DNA of 64,000 nt from Heliocidaris erythrogramma (taxonomy: Eukaryota > Echinodermata > Echinoidea > Camarodonta > Echinometridae), in the NCBI GenBank assembly GCA_025617745.1, contig CM046853.1:63497024-63561023 (forward strand). Reading direction: 5' to 3'. The notes beneath the pieces are model-generated. The model was not told the origin of the DNA and made no database searches. It worked only from the letters and a program-made list of their open reading frames with translations. Each line of letters opens with the position of its first letter. Positions within the stretch are counted from its first letter, which is position 1. Of this stretch, positions 12,401 through 23,615 are shown in pieces. The position numbers were made by a program, and so were the translations under genes.

Positions 12401-14679
12401 TCGTGAATGTGACATCACTGCGCATAATTTGCTGCTCTAAATTGCTACAAGATATCGTATGAAAAAGACAATATCTCTGGAAAGAAAGAAGTTGCATTGG
12501 CGAAACTTTGTCTAAATAAGGAATATGCACCCCGAATAAGGAAATAAAGTTTCATGAATATTTATGGAGGGGTAGACTTGTGTCAGAAAAAAATAGACAC
12601 AGTTTTTGGACGATTTCATTTCAAAATGTTGCTATAACTCGACAAAACAGTCATCATATTTCAGGATTTTTCAGACAATCATTTATAACTACAAATTAGT
12701 TTATGTGGGAAGTTTTAGCTCATAAATCACCAAAATAGAGGCGCAATTTAAAGTTCCTTGTCTTCCCTTTGTGATGACCGCACGCACGTACTAAGCTAGA
12801 AGTCTGTTGGTAATTCAAAACAAACCAGGGGTTAATGAGATGCAAATTGTACCATATCGCTAGGGCTGAAAAATGTGCATGTCTCTCAACATCTCACCTC
12901 CTTGGCCAACTCCTTATCTTTCTCAGTTTGCTCCCTCTTCAGTCTCTCCTCCTGTTCCATCTTCTCAATTTTCAGACGGCCAACTTCAGCCTTGGACTTT
13001 CCAAGGTTCTGTCTCAGGACTTGAATCTCTCCATCTTTAGAGAACCTTTCTGACTTTAAATTCTTGAGCTAGATAGTGTGAAAGCAAACAAAAGGATATA
13101 TTTTGCGATAACTTTCTTCCTTTCTCAAAAGCAGCTTATGCCACAAAAAACTAAGAGTCGCAAATTTTAATTCTATTTTAATTCGATTCACTGGAAATCT
13201 CATGGAGCAGCTTAACCCCTTCCATGCCACCAGAGTTTTGAGCAATTGTCAAAAAACAAACTTTCCAGAGTTAAATATTAACTTTCAATGCATTTTTTCT
13301 TGAGCAAACTGGGCAGATATATATTGCATAGGAATAAACATTATATTGACAGCAAAAGTTTCTGTATGAGGACAAATTTTCAAGCCATTCTGATCCTAAA
13401 CAAAATGTTCAACACTCAAATTTTTGGGCGGGATTTGCCGCCCACGGCATGGTAGGGGTTAACAATCAATAGATTGTTTAATGCTATGTCGATGATAAAA
13501 AAAGTTTCTGGCATCATTAATGTCAACAATATTGCTAGTAAATAATTTTATGAAAACTAAAAACATTCTTTAAAGATTGTCTGTTTTATCTTAGAAGATT
13601 TTTACATCAAATTCAACAAAGGTTGCATAATTATATTAAACAGAGAGGACTCCACCTTGAAGCTGATGCTCTATTCTGGAAATAAATAATGTGGGATTTA
13701 ATTATTCAATTTTACTTGCCTCTTCTCTCATCATTTCCAACTCCTGAATCAACTGGCCAGACCTCTTAGCCTCCCAGGACTCCCCTTGCACAGGAAGATT
13801 AGGTGTCCCTGAAGAAGTACAGCCTTTCGGAGGGGTAAGCGTCTTGCTTTTTACACCCCCTTGTGCCATCGTCTGAGCCGACAGACTGTGACGTAATTCC
13901 TTAGCTGGTACTGCTTGCTGGAATGGTTTGTTGCCGGTGGAATGATGATGATCAGAGTCTTGAGGCAACAAGGTGTGGGATACCCCAAACCCCTGGGACT
14001 GTGGGGAGTCTTGCTTGTGAAGTGGGAAGCTCACATTGGACTGCTGTAGACGAGGGTTTCTATTGGTGGGTTGGGCTTCCACTCCCTTCTTATATCTATT
14101 CTGACTTGATGCAAAGGGCGGGGAGCTTTTGACCCCATCTGGAGAAGGAGACAGATACCCTGTATAGATTTTAGATGGACCGAGTTCTGCAACAGGCACT
14201 TTGACATTCGTCTGTCGCAAAGTATTTTGCATACTGTCTTTCCCTCTGGCTTGGACATTGCTAGCTATGGGAGGATGCCTATTTGAAGTTTTCTGCTGGA
14301 AACCAGCACTCGACTTTCTTGGGACATTGGGGGACCTGGAAGAAAGAGGCTTGAACGAATAGCTAGGAGGCACATGCGCCCCGTTCACATACGGTTTGCT
14401 GGATGTGGTTGAAGATGTGTTGTGGTCCCTGGGTATTTGGCTCATGGCCTGGGATTCGATAATTTCAATCTGCTCCAGGTCATCTGCTGTGAAACTTTCC
14501 TCATCCTCAAAGTCTTGAAATGGATCAACCTCAGCCTGCCCACCTTCCACACTTAGTCTTGGCTTCTTGTTTGGAGCGGGGAATGCCATGGGTGCACTTG
14601 ATCTGTTCCTTGGGGGAATGAATGAGGGGAAGGTATTCTTACTTTGACCAGGTCCAGAAAACAGAGGGTTAATAGCCAT
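413..14679 (-). CDS. ATRIP: ATR-interacting protein (ATRIP), 13 coding exons
   Basis: ATRIP is the obligate partner of the checkpoint kinase ATR and recruits it to RPA-coated single-stranded DNA in the nucleus. Coding exons in transcript order are 13720-14679, 12898-13068, 9767-10121, 7868-7981, 7152-7344, 6319-6856, 5701-5933, 5137-5282, 4028-4116, 3411-3497, 1711-1787, 1043-1200 and 413-501. All phases agree, giving 1069 residues (human about 790). Residues 52-80 hold the acidic RPA-binding motif (DPFQDFEDEESFTADDLEQI). Exons 2-3 encode a heptad-rich coiled coil (about 320-400), followed by a FPTRESF segment also found in vertebrate ATRIP. The C-terminal half is helical and HEAT-like, with recognisable blocks such as DTDCQC and VVSALVAML. 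The protein ends in an acidic tail (DFDGSDEDEW). The first intron uses a GC donor. The start at 14679 opens the conserved frame; an acceptor-like site near 14750 suggests an upstream 5'UTR exon. The family call comes from remembered vertebrate ATRIP features. Confidence 0.93.
511..531. repeat. (GA)n microsatellite
   Basis: A GA dinucleotide run lies just inside the last ATRIP intron, next to the acceptor of the terminal exon. It supplies the pyrimidine tract (CT on the coding strand) close to that acceptor. Confidence 0.9.
2095..2665. mobile_element. Fold-back (MITE-like) element in ATRIP intron
   Basis: Two arms of about 240 bp are imperfect reverse complements: GTAAAAGTTG and CTTAAATTTCACTTTAA on the left match TTAAAAGTGAAATTCAAG and CAACTTTTAC on the right. 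The loop (about 2336-2412) holds two copies of a roughly 35-bp unit containing CGCAATAGCAGATAGCAAAG. No coding capacity is seen. The superfamily is not assigned because no clear target-site duplication was found. Confidence 0.7.
4757..4975. repeat. Inverted-repeat-rich MITE fragment
   Basis: The segment repeats short words such as GTTTAACTTAGACT, TTTAACTAAACTGG and GTTAAACC in both orientations and ends in a GAACTCCGG-like terminus (rc of CCGGAGTTC). It looks like one end of a palindromic miniature element; the left boundary is not clear. Confidence 0.45.
5482..5543. repeat. (CT)n microsatellite
   Basis: Interrupted CT/CCCT dinucleotide array in an ATRIP intron. Confidence 0.9.
7868..7981 (-). 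CDS. ATRIP: ATRIP exon 4, possible cassette exon
   Basis: This 114-bp exon (38 codons) is bounded by a good acceptor (ccactcacag) and a donor (AATG|GTAAAAT). It is open in the phase that joins 9767-10121 to 7152-7344, and it keeps that phase whether included or skipped. The peptide is basic and serine-rich (RSPKIVMKQRKISSSK) and sits in the linker between the coiled coil and the helical half. Vertebrate ATRIP has no obvious counterpart. It may be constitutive or alternatively spliced. Confidence 0.6.
8330..9611. mobile_element. hAT-like DNA transposon, internally deleted
   Basis: Perfect 14-bp terminal inverted repeats CAGAGCTGCCAACC are flanked by the direct repeat CCTAGA on both sides (8324-8329, 9612-9617). 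Terminal CAG, subterminal repeats (AAAAAAAGGAAT three times on the left, AAAAACGGAAT on the right) and an internal exon resembling the zinc-binding N terminus of hAT transposases all point to hAT. The usual hAT target duplication is 8 bp and only 6 bp match here, so the superfamily remains a strong suggestion. The 1282-bp length is too short for a full transposase. The element lies in an ATRIP intron, and its ORF is on the ATRIP strand. Confidence 0.75.
9021..9315 (-). pseudogene. hAT-type transposase first exon, remnant
   Basis: The open frame reads through RKRSQKFKEEYKQRFPVIK and then AFCMC, stopping at a good donor (TGCATGT|GTAAGT). The spacing of basic residues, FPVIK and AF-C-x-C resembles the zinc-binding motif at the start of many animal hAT/ZMYM-like transposases. 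No later exon of a transposase is visible inside the element, so this is probably the surviving first exon of a deleted copy. Confidence 0.5.
10991..11970. mobile_element. TA-flanked TIR element, family A copy 1
   Basis: Ends are AAGGAGAATTAACC and GGTTAATTCACCTT (inverted) with TA on each side (10989-10990, 11971-11972), as in Tc1/mariner-like elements. About 980 bp without a long ORF, so non-autonomous. A truncated relative lies at 34132-34712, sharing ACATGGGGGC, GGAGTTGTACATGAACCA and GCCATTTTCTTG. Confidence 0.75.
11973..12897. other. ATRIP intron sequence, no gene seen
   Basis: AT-rich intron interior. Two GTGTCAGAAAAAAA words (about 12209 and 12580) flank a GC-richer patch around 12230-12420 that may be another old element, but no terminal repeats or reading frame could be defended. 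Confidence 0.5.
13216..13458. mobile_element. TTAA-flanked MITE, 243 bp
   Basis: Inverted ends CCCCTTCCATGCC and GGCATGGTAGGGG sit between TTAA tetranucleotides (13212-13215, 13459-13462). TTAA duplication is typical of piggyBac-type and some Kolobok-type elements. No coding capacity. It lies in the first ATRIP intron. Confidence 0.8.
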
Positions 14680-15238
14680 AATGGTTTAGTATTGTTGAAG
14701 TGATGAATGAAATGGAGAAGAAAGCTTCCATGAACACCATGGTACTGTAAGAAATGAATATTGAAAGCAAAGATAGCTTATTACTTTGGTGCAATCCAAA
14801 CTTTAAAAGTGCAAAGGTTACACACAGGTTAATTGTAGAATTCATTCTTAGGTAATAATTAGTTTATTTAATGACAATTAACACATGTTTCCATAACTTT
14901 CTGAGCCAATAAATATTAATTCAACAATAAAGATTGAAAATTAATAACGTTATTGGGCAAGTCTAAGGTAAGTATGTCCCATATGTTACCAAGTATAATG
15001 GAATATAGTATTATGAAATTGCGGATATACATGTAAATTGACATAAAAAATATAATTTTACCTGACATCAACTTGTTACAGTCATTTGATACGACTTGAT
15101 CGGTTATACTAAAATCTTAGATGTGATTTGTAATGTACAGGACAAACAGCTTGGGCTTGCCCTATACGTAAATAACAAATGAAAAGTGCTACAGAAGAAG
15201 AAAATTGTATGATGGGAATCAAAAGTTATTGACTTTGA
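14680..15238. other. Region upstream of ATRIP start
   Basis: On the minus strand an upstream ATG (about 14739) opens a short out-of-frame uORF, and an acceptor-like tcttacag lies near 14751. The rest is AT-rich with no TATA box or CpG-rich promoter recognisable. Confidence 0.4.
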
Positions 15239-16421
15239 GCCCTTTCACACTCACTTCGTTAGAGCGCTCTAACTAAGAACGGTTCCTCAGGAGCGGTTCC
15301 CAGGTGAGTGTGAATGCTCAAGTGGTCCAGGAAGCGTTCTTCTGGAGCGCTCCAGGAGACCACCTCGCGAGGTGGTCTTGAGGAACGGTTCTTAGTTAGA
15401 CCGCTCCAACGTGGCAGTGTGAAAGCAAAGCGATCCTAAAGCGTACTTCAACCGGAAGTGAGTGTGTGTGTTGCGCGGGAAATCTCGTGTGATTTTCCTT
15501 GATTGTCCTATAAGTGCAGGCCATCGATAGAAAGAAAACACAAGGAAATATGGAAGAGGAAATGATAGAAGAGAAAGGGAAAATGATAGAATGAATGAAA
15601 ACAAAGAAAAACATAAGAAATTTAAAGAAAGAGAAGACGATAGAAAGAAAACTTAAGGAAAGATAGAAAGAGGAAATGATAGAATGATGAAAAGAACAGA
15701 TAGAAAGGGAATGTTAGAATGACTAAAAATAAAGAAAGACAAAAGAAAACAAAGACAGATAGAAAGAGAAAACGAAAGAATGATGAAAACAAGGAAAGAT
15801 TAGAAAGATGAAATGACAGAACGATAAAAACAAAGGAAAACAGGGAAAGATTGAAGAGAAATGATAGAATGATAAAAACAAAGAAAGACAAAAGAAAAAG
15901 GGAAAAATAGAAAGATAAAACGATAGAATGATAAAAACAAAGAAAAAAACATAAGAAATCTAAATATAGAAAAGACGATAGGATGATGAAAACAAAGGAA
16001 AACAAAAGAAAACAGGGAAAGATATAAAGATAAATGATAGAATGATAAAAACAAAGAAAAACAAAAGAAAACAAGGAAAGATAGAAAGATAAAACGATAG
16101 AATGATAAAAACAAAGAAAAACATGAGAAATCTAATGAAAGAAAAGACGATAGGATGATGAAAACAAAGAGAAAAGAAGAAGCCTTGGAAAGATATAGAG
16201 ATATAGAGATAAATCAGGCAGGCAGTATACGGTTTGTTTTGCGCACGAAAAAATTGACCCGCTTACCTGAGCCGCCATAGCAACAAGACCACTTTGACTC
16301 GTTGAGCGATTTGAGACATAAAAAATGCGCGGAGTGTGAAACCAAACAAAGCGTTTTTTTTTTTTTTTTTTCCTCTAGAGCGCTCTAACTTGGAGCGGTC
16401 CAGAAGTGAGTGTGAAATGCC
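15239..16421. mobile_element. TIR element carrying an A-rich tandem array
   Basis: The ends TTTCACACTCACTTC and GAAGTGAGTGTGAAA are inverted repeats. Inside each end lie further palindromic words (AGAGCGCTCTAACT on both sides, AGCGCTCCAGGAGACCACC near the left). The centre (about 15530-16210) is a degenerate tandem array rich in GATAGAATGATAAAAACAAA and AAGAAAAC units. Long open frames across the array are low-complexity (Phe/Leu/Ser) and not credible proteins. No clear target-site duplication. Confidence 0.65.
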
Positions 16422-16867
16422 TTTTTGTTCTTCAAGTACAAAAGTAAAAAATAACTACTGTTAAAGACACATGATATTAATGTTTTGCTATACAAAAATC
16501 CCTTTTTTTTCCTGGAAAAAATATCCTGGTAATATATTCCAGAAAATAACAAATTCATTGATCTGCATGGTAGCTAACTGCTGTAACACCAGAAATGTTT
16601 GTGACATGAAAATTTCGTGAATTGTAAACGAAACCATTTTCACAGCAAGAAACTTTCGCGATTTGCAAAAAATTAGGGTTGTATCTATTACGATTCAGTG
16701 ATTCGCGGCAAGAAACTTTCGTGAATCTGAACCACTCGCACATTTCGCGAACATTAAATACATGTAAGCACAACTTTCTTATTAAGAAATAAGAGTATTC
16801 AGGTAATGCACATTCCAACTAGAAATATCACTGAAGATGATGATTAATACCCCCGCCCCGTGACAAC

Positions 16868-17410
16868 AGCCTTTCTTGACTTTTGGTCGAAAACTGAGGA
16901 AGTAGTTCGATCCGCAAGATTTTTCCCTGATTTACTGCCATAGATATGCCGTTTCCATGGCAACGCAGCTTCCGACACATCCAAAAAAATATGTCTTGAA
17001 CATCTTCCCACCAAGACCAATGTGTGTACCAAATTTCTTGACTTTTGGGTCGAAAACTGAGGAAGTAGTTTGATCCGCAAGATTTTTCCCTGATTTACTG
17101 CCATAGATATGCCGTTTCTATGGCAACGCAACTTCCGACACATCCAAAAAATATGTCTTGCACATCTTCCCACCAAGACCAATGTGTGTACCGAATTTCT
17201 TGACTTTTGGTCGAAAACCGAGGAAGCAGTTCGATCCGCAAGGTGTTTCCTTGATTTTCTGCCATAAATATGCCGTTACCATCGCAACGCAGTTCCGACT
17301 CATCCGAAAAATATGTCTTGCACATCTTCCCAGTAAGACCAATGTGTGTACCAAATTTCATGACTTTCGGTCAAAAACTGAGGAAGTAGTTCGATCCGCA
17401 AGATTTGCAA
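16868..17410. repeat. Tandem repeat, about 161-164 bp unit, 3.3 copies
   Basis: Units start with CTTGACTTTTGGTCGAAAAC at about 16877, 17038, 17200 and 17361 and carry ATGCCGTTTCCATGGCAACG-like and GACCAATGTGTGTACC blocks. Copies differ at several bases. The array ends in a CCGACCGCCCGACCGACCG-like stretch. Open frames over it repeat the same peptide and are judged an effect of the unit length, not a gene. Confidence 0.85.
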
Positions 17411-18969
17411 CGGACCGACCGCCCGACCGACCGCCCAACCGTCGACTGATTCCTATATACCCCCTATATGACACAAGTTAATAACAAGAGTAATTATGTC
17501 CACCTTGGGTTCCATGCACAGTGTTGTATGTTTTCTTTATACTCCGTTACCCCATGGATAGAATGCCAGGTAAAGTTTTTTTTTTAGGTTACTTTTATCA
17601 GATGGGGAGCCCTACATGTATCTCTGCGCACCAAAGAATTGACATACATGTAAAATTGAAAAGGAATTTTATATTCCTCTAATCACTAATTTCATATTAT
17701 TCCAGATATTTTAACTAGTACCAGTAATTGTGTAAAAAATTTCATCAAAATATGAGCAAGCACAATGTCATTTTCGCAATGATAGGCGGCACTGACACGT
17801 TTAAATAGCAAAAACAATGTCGGCGCACTCATTCATTTAGTACACGCAGTTCAGGATTTTTTACATGAAAGACATTTCAAGGCTCATTATATTCTGTGTA
17901 TTTTTTTTTTCATTTACGACTTTGGATTTCAAATTACGGGTCCATAGACCCGACGCTTAAGGCAGGTGGAGAGGTACTCGACTACGGTGACTACGGTGAC
18001 TATGGGAGGCTTCCGTCTGTCTTGGAGGAGAGTCTCAAAAGTAAAAAAATGTTATAAAACTCCTCCAAACAGACAGATTTTTCTGTCTACCTTCTGAATA
18101 ACTCAAGCTAGACTCGGTTGAAGAAAAAAAAAACGTGATCGCGCGACTGCCAAATTCACAGTGCAGCCTCGTCCAGCCCCCGAAAAATGCGAGTAATTGG
18201 CCAAATTTTCATTCAGTTTCAATACTAATACTCAATGTGCTCTCTGATGTCTTCTTTTTTCCATCCGATGTCAAACTAGACCTCTTTCCTGAAAGTGTGA
18301 GTAAAATTTGCCCCAAAAACCGCACTAACTATATTTATATAATACATGATTTGTGATCTCCATATCACCACCACACACGCACGCTGTACCAGAGATCTAT
18401 TCAAGCTTGCTACCTGTGCAGGCCACCCGCAGCCATGGCGCGGTCTGGCAGGCCATACTGCCATCAAACGAGGTACTGCTGGCGTGCGCGATGGTGAAAT
18501 GATTTCGTATACAGTGGAACTTTGTTATAAAGAACACTGTTATAAATAACAATTTTTTTTTATCGTACATAAAATTTTAACAAAAAACGATTTGTTGATT
18601 TTGTAAATTAAAATAAACTTGTAATGTAATATTATTTAATTCAAAGGTCATCAAAGAGTAGTTTGGAAATTTTATTTTATTTAATACGCAAGTAGGCAAA
18701 ATTTTTAATACGCAAAACACAAGTTGGGACAAGATCATTTGATCTGCATTCCATTGTTCGTAAAATGCTGTGCATCATAGGTCGGTCATTTTCATGAAAT
18801 GGTGCGTCACAATTTTGACTCAAGCATGTGTCAATGTTTCCTAATGGCATGAATGGTGAGTCACTTTTTCTGACAAAGGGTGCGTCATGGTCCTTAAAAG
18901 GATGGCGCACATCGGTACAATGATGTACCTTTCCCGGGGGTCAAGAGGTGCGTCATACAAATGACACCT
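17411..18969. other. No gene recognised
   Basis: AT-rich unique-looking DNA. Short features only: a duplicated GACTACGGTGACTACGGT near 17980 and GTGCGTCA/GTGAGTCA words repeated between 18780 and 18960. No supported coding region. Confidence 0.5.
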
Positions 18970-19079
18970 GCATTAGCCACACAATCAACTCACCAAATCC
19001 CAATTTGATTTTGAATTTTGAGATTTATAGATGTAGTGACTAGCAGAATAGTGTCTTTTACTATTACTTCGCAATACAA

Positions 19080-19486
19080 CACTGATACAATGACTAGCAT
19101 GACTAGTGATCTCATTATGCAAACATCCATATCTTTCTTATTCCTTGTCCAATTTCTTTCAAACTTTCACCATCCTGTTTTTCTTATTTTTCTGCTAGTA
19201 CTAGTGTAGTCATGGTAGTACAGTACTACTACTTTGTAGGTCTACTAGGTCTAAAGTTAGGAATGGCTTCCACGGCTCATTGTTATGGCGCGCGCTAATA
19301 ATATATTAATGGTCGATGACCGAGTACTCTATACCGTTAGAGGGCAATCCAACCTTGGTAATGAGATGATTTGTGTGAAAGCAGAAATATAAGAAAAACA
19401 GGATGGTGAAAGTTTGAAAGAAATCGGACAAGGAATAAGAAAGATGTGGATGTTTGCATAATGAGATCACTACTACTAGTCATGCT
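19080..19486. mobile_element. TTAA-family MITE halves in inverted arrangement
   Basis: The block at 19339-19478 begins AGGGCAATCCAACCTTGG and continues GAAAGTTTGAAAGAAATCGG. The reverse complement of the same inner sequence lies at about 19090-19195. Both match the MITE family at 27904-28470 and 41756-42187. The right half of the later copy appears displaced by the fold-back element that follows. Confidence 0.65.
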
Positions 19487-20809
19487 TAGCCAGGCGTTTA
19501 TCCCCAGCAATCAAATTGCGCACGGGTTAGCAGGACATGAAAACCGTCTATTCGGAGGAGTCTTTAACATTTTTTAAATTTTTTACCTTCTCCCCCTACA
19601 CAGACGGTTAACCAACCATCCCGGTACATTAGGGGATCTAACGAGCCGAATCCCCCCAAAAAGGGGGATCTGATTTTTCATCCCCATAAGCCATCCGCTT
19701 TCTCTAAAAATTCACATAGATGGTGCTAGTGTTCTCATATTTCAAGACAGCATAAAAAAAAAAAAAAATTATACAGATAATTAACAAAATTTGGGACTTA
19801 CTCTGGTTTGAACTCAAGCTTCGCACTAGTTCACTGCTTATATTTACTACACAACCTATACGCTTCAGACTACTTCTGGGTCATGTGATTATAACCAAGA
19901 TGGCTGTCAGCGACTCGCTAATGACGCGCAACTTTCATGGTTAAAATGATCAGAATCGGGTACCAGACGACGAATTTAGCCTTTTTAGGGTAAGAAATTT
20001 ATTCAAGCGTATAACTATTATATTACCGCTGTTTTCATTCTGCGATGTAAATTTCCAGTTTATCAACTGGAAAATGAAAAATTCATTTGTAGTCCTTAGT
20101 CCCTGGTACAGAGTGCGAGAAGAACTTCAGTCTATGTAAGGAGGTGTAGTGAAGCAAGACGTAGTCTAGCGGAACACCCGACGAACAGAGACTGAAACTT
20201 TCGGTCTAGACATGAAAATGCCCTGAAATAACACTTTTCTGATAACTCCCGCGACCGACAGGCCATTCCCCACAGCGTTTCCTCCTAGTCCTAGGGAAAC
20301 GTTTTGAATTAGAATCTCTTTTTGATTGAACGTATTTTTACAAAAAAATCCCAAAAAAGATCATAAGAAATTTCAGAGAACTCACCAGTGTTTGTGTATC
20401 CATGCCTCCTCTTGTCATGCAGATATAAAATGGCGGCTGCGTGCGACGGGGCGCGATACAACCATTGAAACTATAGTCTATACGTCGCCAACAGCGCGCG
20501 CCGTCGCACGCAGCCGCCATTTTATATCTGCATGACAAGAGGAGGCATGGTCCATGGATACACAAACACTGGAGTTCTCTGAAATTTCTTATCTTTTTTT
20601 TCATTTTTTGGTAAAAATACGTTCAATCAAATTCAAAAAGAGATTCTAATTCAAAACGTTTCCCTAGTACTAGTAGGAGGAAACGCTGTGGGGAATGGCC
20701 TGTCGGTCGCGGGAGTTATCAGAAAAGTGTTATTTCAAGGCATTTTCATGTCCTGCTAACCCGTGCGCAATTTGATTGCTGGGGATTTTTTTTTTTACAA
20801 TCCTGGCTA
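19487..20809. mobile_element. Long fold-back element with 8-bp duplication
   Basis: TAGCCAGG and CCTGGCTA mark the ends, flanked by the direct repeat GTCATGCT (19479-19486, 20810-20817). The arms are about 300 bp and nearly complementary: for example TGCAGATATAAAATGGCGGC recurs inverted around a centre near 20470. The left arm is split by a second insertion. No coding content. Confidence 0.8.
19544..20209. mobile_element. 666-bp insertion inside the fold-back left arm
   Basis: The sequence interrupts the left arm exactly between two copies of ACATGAAAA (19535-19543, 20210-20218), whereas the right arm has this word once. That indicates insertion with a 9-bp target duplication. The insert lacks obvious terminal inverted repeats and a long ORF, so its class is unknown. 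Confidence 0.65.
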
Positions 20810-20817
20810 GTCATGCT

Positions 20818-22778
20818 AGTGACACTGTATAACTAGAGTGCCCAACAAGTCTGCGCAGTGCCCATGTCTGCGCACACGCGTAACTGCGCGATTCTAATAA
20901 AATAACACGCAACGAACACAAACTTTTCATCTTTATCACAGCGATAGGTATTCATGCAAAAAACGAGTCAAAATAATGAAAAACGGTCTTATTTTAGACA
21001 TTTTATTCACAAGCCCCAAAATGTTGTCTTTCACGTCAAAACTCCCGAACTGCGTGTAAAATGAATGAGTGGGCACCATTGTTTTTTCAATGTTGAAATG
21101 ACACGGCCACCGTTTCTTGTGAATATGGCATTGTTCTTGCTCTAATTTTGATGAGATTTTTTTCAAACTAACTCTTTAGAATATCAGGAATAAAATAACA
21201 TAAAGCTTTAGATGAATATTAAAGAAATTCTTGTTCATTTTCCCGTCAAAACCTTAGGTGCGCAGACATAGGGCTCCCCATCCATGCCATCATATTACTA
21301 CTCTGACTGTAGCCGTGTAACTGTTAGGCCTAGTTCACGTTCACTGCCATCGAATCATTTCTATTCTACTTTAGGCAGATTTGCCCTGGAAATATTGTTA
21401 CCTGGTATTGACGACTACATTTTTATTAAATACCAACACAAACATTAAAGTGACTTAAAGAGAATACAATAATATAATATTCACCAAATCGTTGTGATGG
21501 GGCGAAAGCTATCGGAATTCCCCGAATTACACAGCAAAATTCATATCGCACAAACACCCATGCTACAGCTCCAGCGCCATGTTTTCGAAGATTGTTGGAG
21601 CAGTCCATTTCTAAATGGGGGTTGCTGTTGTTGATTATTGTTAAAAATTAATTGTATGGAATAAAATATAATTAGTCATTTGAAGGGTTGGGAAACTCAC
21701 TTTTAAATTTTAAAACAAGTTCATTCATCGATATGCTCACTTTTTTCTACCAACGAAGAAAAGTGATTCGATAAAAATGTACCGGTATCTACATTTTTGT
21801 ATTCTCTAAGTCTAACTCGTCGACACTTTTTCAAATATATTTCTTCCATGCCCCCATGAGGGTCCGTTCAAGAAATAAAATATAATTTTCATTGTCATTG
21901 TCATTGTCATGCAAACTCCGGGCAGACTTCATCTGAAGAAGAAGAAGAAGGCACCGTAAACTGAGATGTATCCCCCTCTCTTGATCTTAGAATAGACCTC
22001 ATCAAAACAGGATTGGGGGGGGGGGGGTGTTACGCATGACTTTTCGAACGACTTGACTATGACAAGCCAAATAGGACGCTAAATGATTTTTAACTGCATC
22101 AACTAAAATTGATCTGTGCAGATTTAGATTAATATTCTTATTATAACATACATTTTTAATGCAAAGTACAATTTTTTGTCATAATTTGATTGAGGTTATT
22201 GAAAATACAGTCACAATTTGTTAAAACATCAGGAAAAACTTTGGGCATACTATCTGGCACTTCATATTCAATTCGTTCGTAAAGTCATAAAGGTCATGCG
22301 AACAGCTTTATGAAACACCCCGTGAGTGCTAAAAAGTCTGTCCAAACCATATGGTCAACACCATAGGTCTAAACCACTGATTGCCATTATAACACGTACC
22401 AACAATACCAACAACTGATCTACGGAAAAAAAGTAAACAACAGCTAGCACAGAATAGGAACCACCAACATCAATTAATTTTACCTCCGGCTCTAGTTGAT
22501 ATAAATATATAAATTTCAGACCGAGACGCTATAATCCGGGGTACTATATGACAAGAGGTCCTCGCGTGTAGGCCTACATTTTGTCTCTCTTCACCGAGGA
22601 GAGTGAAGGCACAACCGTCCCTGGAATATGAAACCCGACATGAAACCTATTCTTTGTAATTGTAGGCCTTGCCAAAATTTGGGCATGGCGCCTGTTTAGA
22701 TAATAATAGGAATGATAATAGTAAAGAAATAATAATAATTTTAAAGTAGGAAGGACAACAAGAAGATATTTTAAAACT
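20818..22778. other. No gene recognised
   Basis: Contains TCTGCGCAGTGCCCATGTC at about 20850 and an inverted relative GCGCAGACATAGGGC at about 21260, perhaps the ends of a small element, a short (GTCATT)n at about 21890 and a G-run at 22016. No credible coding region. Confidence 0.45.
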
Positions 22779-22964
22779 CAGTGGCGGATGAGGGCACGGA
22801 GTGTACTCGATTTAGTGGCATACCGTGAGGCAATTTTCGACCCTAAAATGCACCTGAAATTGTGACCCTTTTTTTTTCCTCTCTCTCTCTCACTTGCCTG
22901 CCTCCTTGTTATATATTTTAAGTGCACCCCTCCCATTTGCAAGATAATCCTGGATCCGCCACTG
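22779..22964. mobile_element. hAT-type MITE
   Basis: Starts CAGTGGCGGATG and ends ATCCGCCACTG, inverted. The same termini recur at 36893-37147 and, diverged, at 53483-53620 where an 8-bp duplication is visible. Confidence 0.7.
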
Positions 22965-23573
22965 AACCCAGATTTAAAGTAGCAATTATCACCGTCGTCC
23001 TACGTCGACAGCCAGGTTGCCAGGCCAAAGTCAGTGCCCTTGTCATTGACTTTTAATCAACCTCCATCATCACCATAGGCTGGACAGGGGCATTTTTGTA
23101 GGGCAAGGGGTGGGGTTGAACCAAATTTGCTGACAAGGTAACGGAAATTTTTCCAGCAAGAAAAAACATGATTGTCAGATCTTTAAATTTCTTAAGAATT
23201 AAGGTTGGGGGGGAAAAGGTGGTAGTCAGACTGCGGACAAAAATAATAATGTTCAAAAACTGGCAAAATAATTAAAAAACCATCAATTAATGAGATTAGC
23301 CCCCCCCCCCCCCCGGCCCCCAAGAAAAAAAATCTACAAGAATTCTAATTTTTCAACATAATTTCTGAACTGGGTCACCCCTCAACCCCCCCCCCCCCCC
23401 ATCCCCTATCGACGTCCGTAACTGCTGGATACGTCACATTATCAGGAGATACATAATATTATTATGTCAACTAGGGTAGTTTTAGTAATCAATTTGATCG
23501 AAACGGTCGAAATGAATGTTTATTCAATATTGTTATCTCTCTTTCGCCCTCTCCCTCTCTCTCTCTCTCGCCC

Positions 23574-23615
<42 letters not shown>

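Noticed and set aside
15622-16114. Overlapping minus-strand ORFs of 150 and 104 codons
   Set aside because: They lie on the A-rich tandem array inside a TIR element and encode only Phe/Leu/Ser low complexity.
16844-17361. Several 78-112-codon ORFs on both strands
   Set aside because: They are repeats of the same peptide from the 161-bp tandem unit.
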